Shown: positions 5,135 through 8,727 of the stretch, piece by piece
Layout: every line of letters starts with the position of its first letter
Numbering within the stretch: position 1 is the first letter of the stretch
Origin: an uncultured Phascolarctobacterium sp.
Lineage (GTDB): Bacteria; Bacillota; Negativicutes; Acidaminococcales; Acidaminococcaceae
Direction: 5' to 3'
DNA length: 8,727 nt
NCBI GenBank assembly: GCA_934234275.1
Contig: CAKQHU010000049.1
Location: 1-8,727 of the forward strand
Program-made: the position numbers and the translations under genes
Notes under the pieces: model-generated
The model's database searches: none
Told to the model about the DNA's origin: nothing
What the model saw: only the letters and a program-made list of their open reading frames with translations

Positions 5135-6262
5135 TTAATCACTCTCTTTCATCAAAAAGTCCAGTATGTCACGGTAGCTTTGCAGCCGGATACTGTGACC
5201 TGTGGTATTAAGATAGCCTGCAATCACAGGCGTGCAGCCGTCACCGTGCTTACCTGTTACCGAGCTGGTAACGTGGTCGCCGCAGATGACGAGCTTCAGT
5301 GGTTCATGATACTTTGCTTCTATGGTCTGTAAAAACTGGGTATCTATCCTGCTGATAAAATCAGCCTTACCCTGATAATCATAGCGGTGGGCAGCCTCGT
5401 CACTGCCGTTGAAATGCGCAATAACGAAATCATCCTGCTGCAGCATAGCAAGCGTTGCTTCTGCCTTCGCCATAATATCAGTGTCCACATCGCCGGTTGC
5501 ATTCGGCGGTGTTATTACATCCATGCCCAAGGCTTTGGCGATGCCGATGACAATCTCCGCCTTGCACACCGCCCCACCGCGCAGTCCGTGCAGACCGCTG
5601 AAGGAAGGCAGTCCCTGACGGGCTGAAGGGCCCCAGGGATAGAGGATGTACTGCAGGCCGTCGCGAGCAAAGGGCTGTAGCCGTTTTGCCGACTCCTGCA
5701 AAAAATAGCTGATGGACAGAGATTGCCCGCGCAGCTCCTGCAGCAGTTCGTTTACATCCTCGCCTACACTTTCGTGCGGCGGCTGTACTGTGCAGTCCAG
5801 CACGCTTGCTTCCCTGTTCATCACTAAAAGATTACGGTATTCGGATAAATGAATAAACTCTATATCTTTAAGGATACCGTCACACTGTTTGGCAGCCTGC
5901 TGCATCTCAAGCGGCGTAAGCCCCTGCCCATTAAAGGCAGCAAGACGGCCGGATGCATCAACAGCAGCCAGATTGCAGCGCAGCACCATTTCATATTCGG
6001 AAATATCACGGTTGTGCGCCAACAGCTCCAGATAAGCACGGTTGTGCGGTATATCCTTTTTATCTACACCCAGAAGCCTCAGAATACAGCTGCAGCTTTC
6101 GGGAATGATGTCATTTTCACATATGCTGAGGCTCCCAAGTGTCCCGGAAGCAGCCAGCGCATCCATCGCAGGATGCACTGCGTGCTCAAAGGGAGTCTGT
6201 CCCTGCCATGCAGGAATCGGGGAATCGCCTAAGCCATCAATTAATACTAATAAAGAGCGCAT
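5135..6262 (-). CDS. Archaeal-type phosphoglycerate-mutase-like phosphatase in the cobalamin operon
   Basis: This 375-residue protein is an alkaline-phosphatase-superfamily enzyme of the cofactor-independent (archaeal ApgM-like) phosphoglycerate mutase group. Superfamily residues are visible: Asp9 in LIDGLGD, a Ser nucleophile position (Ser56, in PESCSCILRLLG), Asp288 and His292 in NGSDEAAHRYD, Asp329-His330 in ICGDHVTSS, and His339 in KHGDGCTPV. The family segment RAYLELL and the PNATGDVDTDIMAKA stretch are also kept. Compared with my memory of archaeal members, the RAGR and IRGAG segments, which supply substrate arginines, are replaced here by AFNGQGL and LYPWGPS, and the protein is shorter than the usual roughly 400 residues. 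True mutase activity is therefore doubtful. It overlaps cobD by 16 bases and almost abuts cbiP, so it belongs to the operon. Possible roles are dephosphorylating alpha-ribazole phosphate (CobC is not seen) or handling threonine/aminopropanol phosphate. The family is sure; the role is inferred. The ATG at 6262 has GGAAG 11 bases upstream. Confidence 0.8.
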   Translation of the reverse strand: MRSLLVLIDGLGDSPIPAWQGQTPFEHAVHPAMDALAASGTLGSLSICENDIIPESCSCILRLLGVDKKDIPHNRAYLELLAHNRDISEYEMVLRCNLAAVDASGRLAAFNGQGLTPLEMQQAAKQCDGILKDIEFIHLSEYRNLLVMNREASVLDCTVQPPHESVGEDVNELLQELRGQSLSISYFLQESAKRLQPFARDGLQYILYPWGPSARQGLPSFSGLHGLRGGAVCKAEIVIGIAKALGMDVITPPNATGDVDTDIMAKAEATLAMLQQDDFVIAHFNGSDEAAHRYDYQGKADFISRIDTQFLQTIEAKYHEPLKLVICGDHVTSSVTGKHGDGCTPVIAGYLNTTGHSIRLQSYRDILDFLMKESD

Positions 6263-7329
6263 GTTTTTATTGCTTCCTTAAGTGCTTTAATTAGACCGCG
6301 GTTCTGCACTCTCGTTTTGACCGCGATACGGTAATAGCCTGCCTGCAGGTTGTGGTAGTTGGCGCATGAACGTATCAGATAGCCACGCTCATGCAGCAGC
6401 TCTGGAAGATTTTCCGGCTGCGGCAGATAAAAGAAAATATAGTTGGCCTCAGAGCCGTATACCTTGGCACCCAAAGCTGCAAGCCGGTTACGCAGATAGC
6501 TGCGCTCCTGCTCAATCAACTTAAAGGATTTAGCCAGATAATCGTGCTCCTTTAAAGCAACCTTGCCTGCCTCCTGCGCCAGAATGGAAACGTTCCAATC
6601 CTGACCGCTCTGATGCAGCGCTGTGATCAGCTCACTGCTGCCGCTGAGGCAATAGCCTAAGCGGATGCCCGGCATTGCAAAGGTTTTGGTGAAGGCCTTA
6701 AGGATAACCAGCTCTGGATAGGATTCCAGTAAATCACGCATGCTGAAGGCCTTTTCCTCACTGACAAAATCCATAAAGCATTCATCTATCAAAAGATGGG
6801 CTCCTACCAGACGGCATTTGTCGAGAATCTGCACCAGCAGCTCACGGCTCGTCAGCTGGCCGGTAGGATTATTGGGATTACAGATAACAACCAGATCTGT
6901 ATCGGGCGTAATCGCATCGACAATATCATTGTCAGCGGCAAAATCACGCGCCTCCTGCAGATTATAATAGCTTATTTTGCAGTCCACCGTGCGCAGAGCC
7001 TTTTCGTAATCGGCAAAGGTAGGTGCCAAAAGAAGTGCTCGTCCGGGCTTCAAGGCCAGCGCCAGACGGAACAGCACATCGGCCGCACCGTTACCGAAGA
7101 AAATGTACTCCTGCGGCAGCTGCAGATAGCTTGCTGTCACCTCTGCCAGCTCGCGGCAGAAGGGATCAGGATAGTTGATACAAAGCTTTAAAGCCTGTTG
7201 AACGGCCTGCTTTATACCAAGCGGCAGGCCTAGAGGATTGATATTGGCGGAATAATCTACGAAGGGACGACCATCCTTGGTCAGCTTTTCCGTATAGATA
7301 TCTCCACCATGTTCGTATTTATACATCAT
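6247..7329 (-). CDS. cobD: L-threonine-O-3-phosphate decarboxylase (PLP enzyme)
   Basis: CobD decarboxylates L-threonine phosphate to (R)-1-amino-2-propanol phosphate, the linker between the corrin ring and the lower-ligand nucleotide. The 360 residues form a fold-type I, HisC-like aminotransferase. Visible features are HGGDIY and DYSANINPLGLP near the N-terminus, FFGNGAADVL (77-86, PLP phosphate), CNPNNPTG (150-157), IDECFMDF with Asp182, the PLP lysine Lys215 in KAFTKTFAMPGIRLGY (Arg223 follows), and a C-terminal LIRSCANYHNLQAGYYRIAV. That last segment closely resembles Salmonella CobD and separates it from histidinol-phosphate aminotransferase. The start is ATG at 7329 (or the adjacent ATG at 7326), with AGGTAG just upstream, 12 bases after cbiB. 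Its end overlaps the next gene by 16 bases. No threonine kinase (PduX) is seen in the window to supply the substrate. Confidence 0.95.
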   Translation of the reverse strand: MMYKYEHGGDIYTEKLTKDGRPFVDYSANINPLGLPLGIKQAVQQALKLCINYPDPFCRELAEVTASYLQLPQEYIFFGNGAADVLFRLALALKPGRALLLAPTFADYEKALRTVDCKISYYNLQEARDFAADNDIVDAITPDTDLVVICNPNNPTGQLTSRELLVQILDKCRLVGAHLLIDECFMDFVSEEKAFSMRDLLESYPELVILKAFTKTFAMPGIRLGYCLSGSSELITALHQSGQDWNVSILAQEAGKVALKEHDYLAKSFKLIEQERSYLRNRLAALGAKVYGSEANYIFFYLPQPENLPELLHERGYLIRSCANYHNLQAGYYRIAVKTRVQNRGLIKALKEAIKTCALY

Positions 7330-7341
7330 CTTCTACCTGCT

Positions 7342-8310
7342 TCATTTCAAAATAAGACTGTTCACCAAAAAAATCAAGGAAAACAGCAATAGGCTGAGAA
7401 CAGCCGTCATATACAGTAAATTGTTGGTGGTAACTATATCCTCAGGGCACACCGGGCGGATGTCATCGCCGATGGTATCCTTGTGGACAAGCTTACCGAA
7501 ATAAAAATGATCGCCGCCGAGCTGGATGTTCAAGGCACCGGCCGTAACTGATTCCGTCATTGCGGAATTAGGACTGAGATGATGATAGCGGTCGCGCCAG
7601 AATGTCTTCCACGCTCTCTTGGCATCAAGATTAAGGAAATAAGATGCCACAATCATTACCAGACCGGTAATACGCGCAGGAATCAGATTGGCCAAATCAT
7701 CAAGCTTGGCAGCACAGCGTCCAAAATAAAGATACGTGTCATTTTTATAACCGACCATGGAATCCATAGTATTAATGCCTTTGTACAAAAAGGCCAGAGG
7801 AGCGCCGCCGATAAACATATAGAACATCGGAGCGATGATGCCGTCGGCAGTATTTTCCGCAACGGTTTCTACTGCTCCCTTAGTCACCTCTGCAGCATCA
7901 AGTTCTTTTGTATCACGCCCAACGATCCAGGAAAGCTTCAGTCTGGCATCCACAAGATCGTTATCCTTCAGGGCGGTGTATACCTTCATGCTTTCGTCAC
8001 GCAGACATTTTGTAGCAAAGATCTGGTAGCACATAACGGTTTCCAGAGCAAAACGCAGCCAGGGGTTAACCTGTTCCGCCAACGTCAGCACAGCATACGG
8101 CACGGCAAAGGTAAGAACCAGAACGATTATTACCATCAAGGCACCGCCGAGCAGTAATGCTGTCTCGCCGGGAGCAAGCATACGCCGCAGTTTTTTATCC
8201 AGAAATCCTATTAAATTGCCAATTAAGCAGATCGGATGCGGCAACCAATGCGGGTCACCGAAAATCAAATCTAAAATAAAACCTGCTACAATTGCGCCTA
8301 AGGTCATCAT
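7342..8310 (-). CDS. cbiB: Adenosylcobinamide-phosphate synthase, membrane protein
   Basis: CbiB joins adenosylcobyric acid to aminopropanol phosphate (or aminopropanol) in the cytoplasmic membrane. The 322 residues match the family's usual length of about 310-320. Family motifs are clear: GDPHWLPHPICLIG (18-31), SWIVGRDT (127-134), ETVAENTADGIIAP (148-161), NTMDSMVGYKN (180-190), AAKLDDLANLIPAR (200-213), and SPNSAMTESV (236-245). Hydrophobic segments at about 2-18, 51-78, 84-100, 160-177, 205-227 and 297-320 are likely membrane spans. Translation probably starts at the ATG at 8310 (a second ATG follows at once), with GGGGAG at 8320-8325, nine bases away. It follows cbiA by 36 bases and precedes cobD by 12, fitting the CobD-CbiB partnership in making cobinamide phosphate. 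Confidence 0.96.
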   Translation of the reverse strand: MMTLGAIVAGFILDLIFGDPHWLPHPICLIGNLIGFLDKKLRRMLAPGETALLLGGALMVIIVLVLTFAVPYAVLTLAEQVNPWLRFALETVMCYQIFATKCLRDESMKVYTALKDNDLVDARLKLSWIVGRDTKELDAAEVTKGAVETVAENTADGIIAPMFYMFIGGAPLAFLYKGINTMDSMVGYKNDTYLYFGRCAAKLDDLANLIPARITGLVMIVASYFLNLDAKRAWKTFWRDRYHHLSPNSAMTESVTAGALNIQLGGDHFYFGKLVHKDTIGDDIRPVCPEDIVTTNNLLYMTAVLSLLLFSLIFLVNSLILK

Positions 8311-8330
8311 CTAAGCAAACTCCCCTTTTC

Positions 8331-8348
8331 AGCAGTCTGTCGACTGCT
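8331..8348 (-). other. Small hairpin at the cbiA stop, before the cbiB ribosome site
   Basis: AGCAGTC (8331-8337) and GACTGCT (8342-8348) form a perfect seven-pair stem with a four-base loop. It overlaps the cbiA stop (TAG, 8347-8349) and lies a few bases before the cbiB ribosome-binding site GGGGAG (8320-8325). No T tract follows, so it is not a terminator; any effect on cbiB translation or mRNA stability is a guess. Confidence 0.35.
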
Positions 8349-8727
8349 ATTTAGCAGCATACGCTGCACATTGTTTTATAAAGCTGCGGGCAAATTCAGG
8401 ATTGCCCCACAGGTGGATGTGCGGATAACCGGCATAAAGTGTCGGTGTTGTATTCGCGCATTCCCAGCTGCCGCGGCCGGAAGCCTTGGCAGCTATAAAG
8501 CTTGCACCGTTGTTGGTGCTGTCGGAGTAATGGAACTCGTGTCCGTTAATTGTTCCGCCGGCAGGACACAGCAGATTATCCTGCTGCGCCGTCAGGTGCA
8601 CATAGCCGAAGCGCGTCAGCTTTTTAGTCATGGCTGATTCGCCTTTCAGAGCACCAACCCAGCTGTACAGCTTATCGCCGTCGCGATAATGCTCCAGCAG
8701 ATACATGAAGCCGCCGCATTCCGCAAA
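8347..8727 (-). CDS. cbiA: Cobyrinic acid a,c-diamide synthase, C-terminal part only
   Basis: Only the last 126 residues are in the window; the start lies beyond the right edge. The visible frame begins FAECGGFMYLLE, the glutaminase motif of CbiA/CobB, where the fourth visible residue is the catalytic Cys that forms the glutamyl thioester. Further on, NGHEFHYSDS and AGYPHIHLWGNPEFARSF match the CbiA C-terminus, where GHEFHYS and the YxHxH segment are family hallmarks. CbiA amidates side chains a and c of cobyrinate, using glutamine and ATP, and works before CobO and CbiP, whose genes are in the same operon. The ATG at 8706 is internal and not a real start, because the frame is open upstream with clear family sequence. 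The stop is TAG at 8347-8349, followed by 36 bases before cbiB. Confidence 0.93.
   Translation of the reverse strand, partial: FAECGGFMYLLEHYRDGDKLYSWVGALKGESAMTKKLTRFGYVHLTAQQDNLLCPAGGTINGHEFHYSDSTNNGASFIAAKASGRGSWECANTTPTLYAGYPHIHLWGNPEFARSFIKQCAAYAAK

Noticed and set aside
8347..8706. A complete small gene starting at the ATG at 8706.
   Set aside because: The frame continues upstream with the CbiA glutaminase motif FAECGG, so this is the tail of cbiA and not a separate gene.

Overview
The window comes from a moderate-GC, low-to-mid GC Gram-positive-lineage (Firmicutes) genome. CodY is found essentially only in Firmicutes, and the gene set resembles an anaerobe that makes its own B12. A Negativicutes-type organism (Phascolarctobacterium/Acidaminococcus/Selenomonas relatives) is my best guess, but this is inference and not proven by the sequence. 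Nothing here looks like a phage, insertion sequence, CRISPR array, tRNA or rRNA.

Layout, left to right. (i) 1-282, + strand: the 3' part of a HicB-type antitoxin. (ii) 281-378: two stem-loops that terminate the leftward codY transcript; the first is probably also the end of hicB. (iii) 406-2107, - strand: xerC followed by codY, a two-gene operon with a good promoter at 2130-2158. It resembles the Bacillus codV-clpQ-clpY-codY operon but lacks the two HslVU (ClpQY) protease genes. (iv) 2108-2395: an AT-rich intergenic region with the cobalamin-operon terminator, the xerC promoter, a second possible promoter, a CodY-box-like palindrome and TTTGTCAA repeats. (v) 2396-8727, - strand: seven tightly packed cobalamin genes, transcribed in the order cbiA (cut by the window edge), cbiB, cobD, an alkaline-phosphatase-superfamily gene, cbiP, cobO, cbiC.

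The cobalamin genes form one continuous stretch of the pathway. CbiC makes cobyrinate, CbiA amidates the a and c side chains, CobO adenosylates the cobalt, CbiP adds the other four amides, CobD makes aminopropanol phosphate, and CbiB attaches it to give adenosylcobinamide phosphate. The only gene without a textbook role is the phosphoglycerate-mutase-like enzyme between cobD and cbiP. It keeps the metal and nucleophile residues of the superfamily but seems to have lost the arginines that true phosphoglycerate mutases use for substrate. It is the best candidate for something new here, for example a stand-in for the missing alpha-ribazole-phosphate phosphatase (CobC). The operon's promoter, and any cobalamin riboswitch, would lie beyond the right edge.
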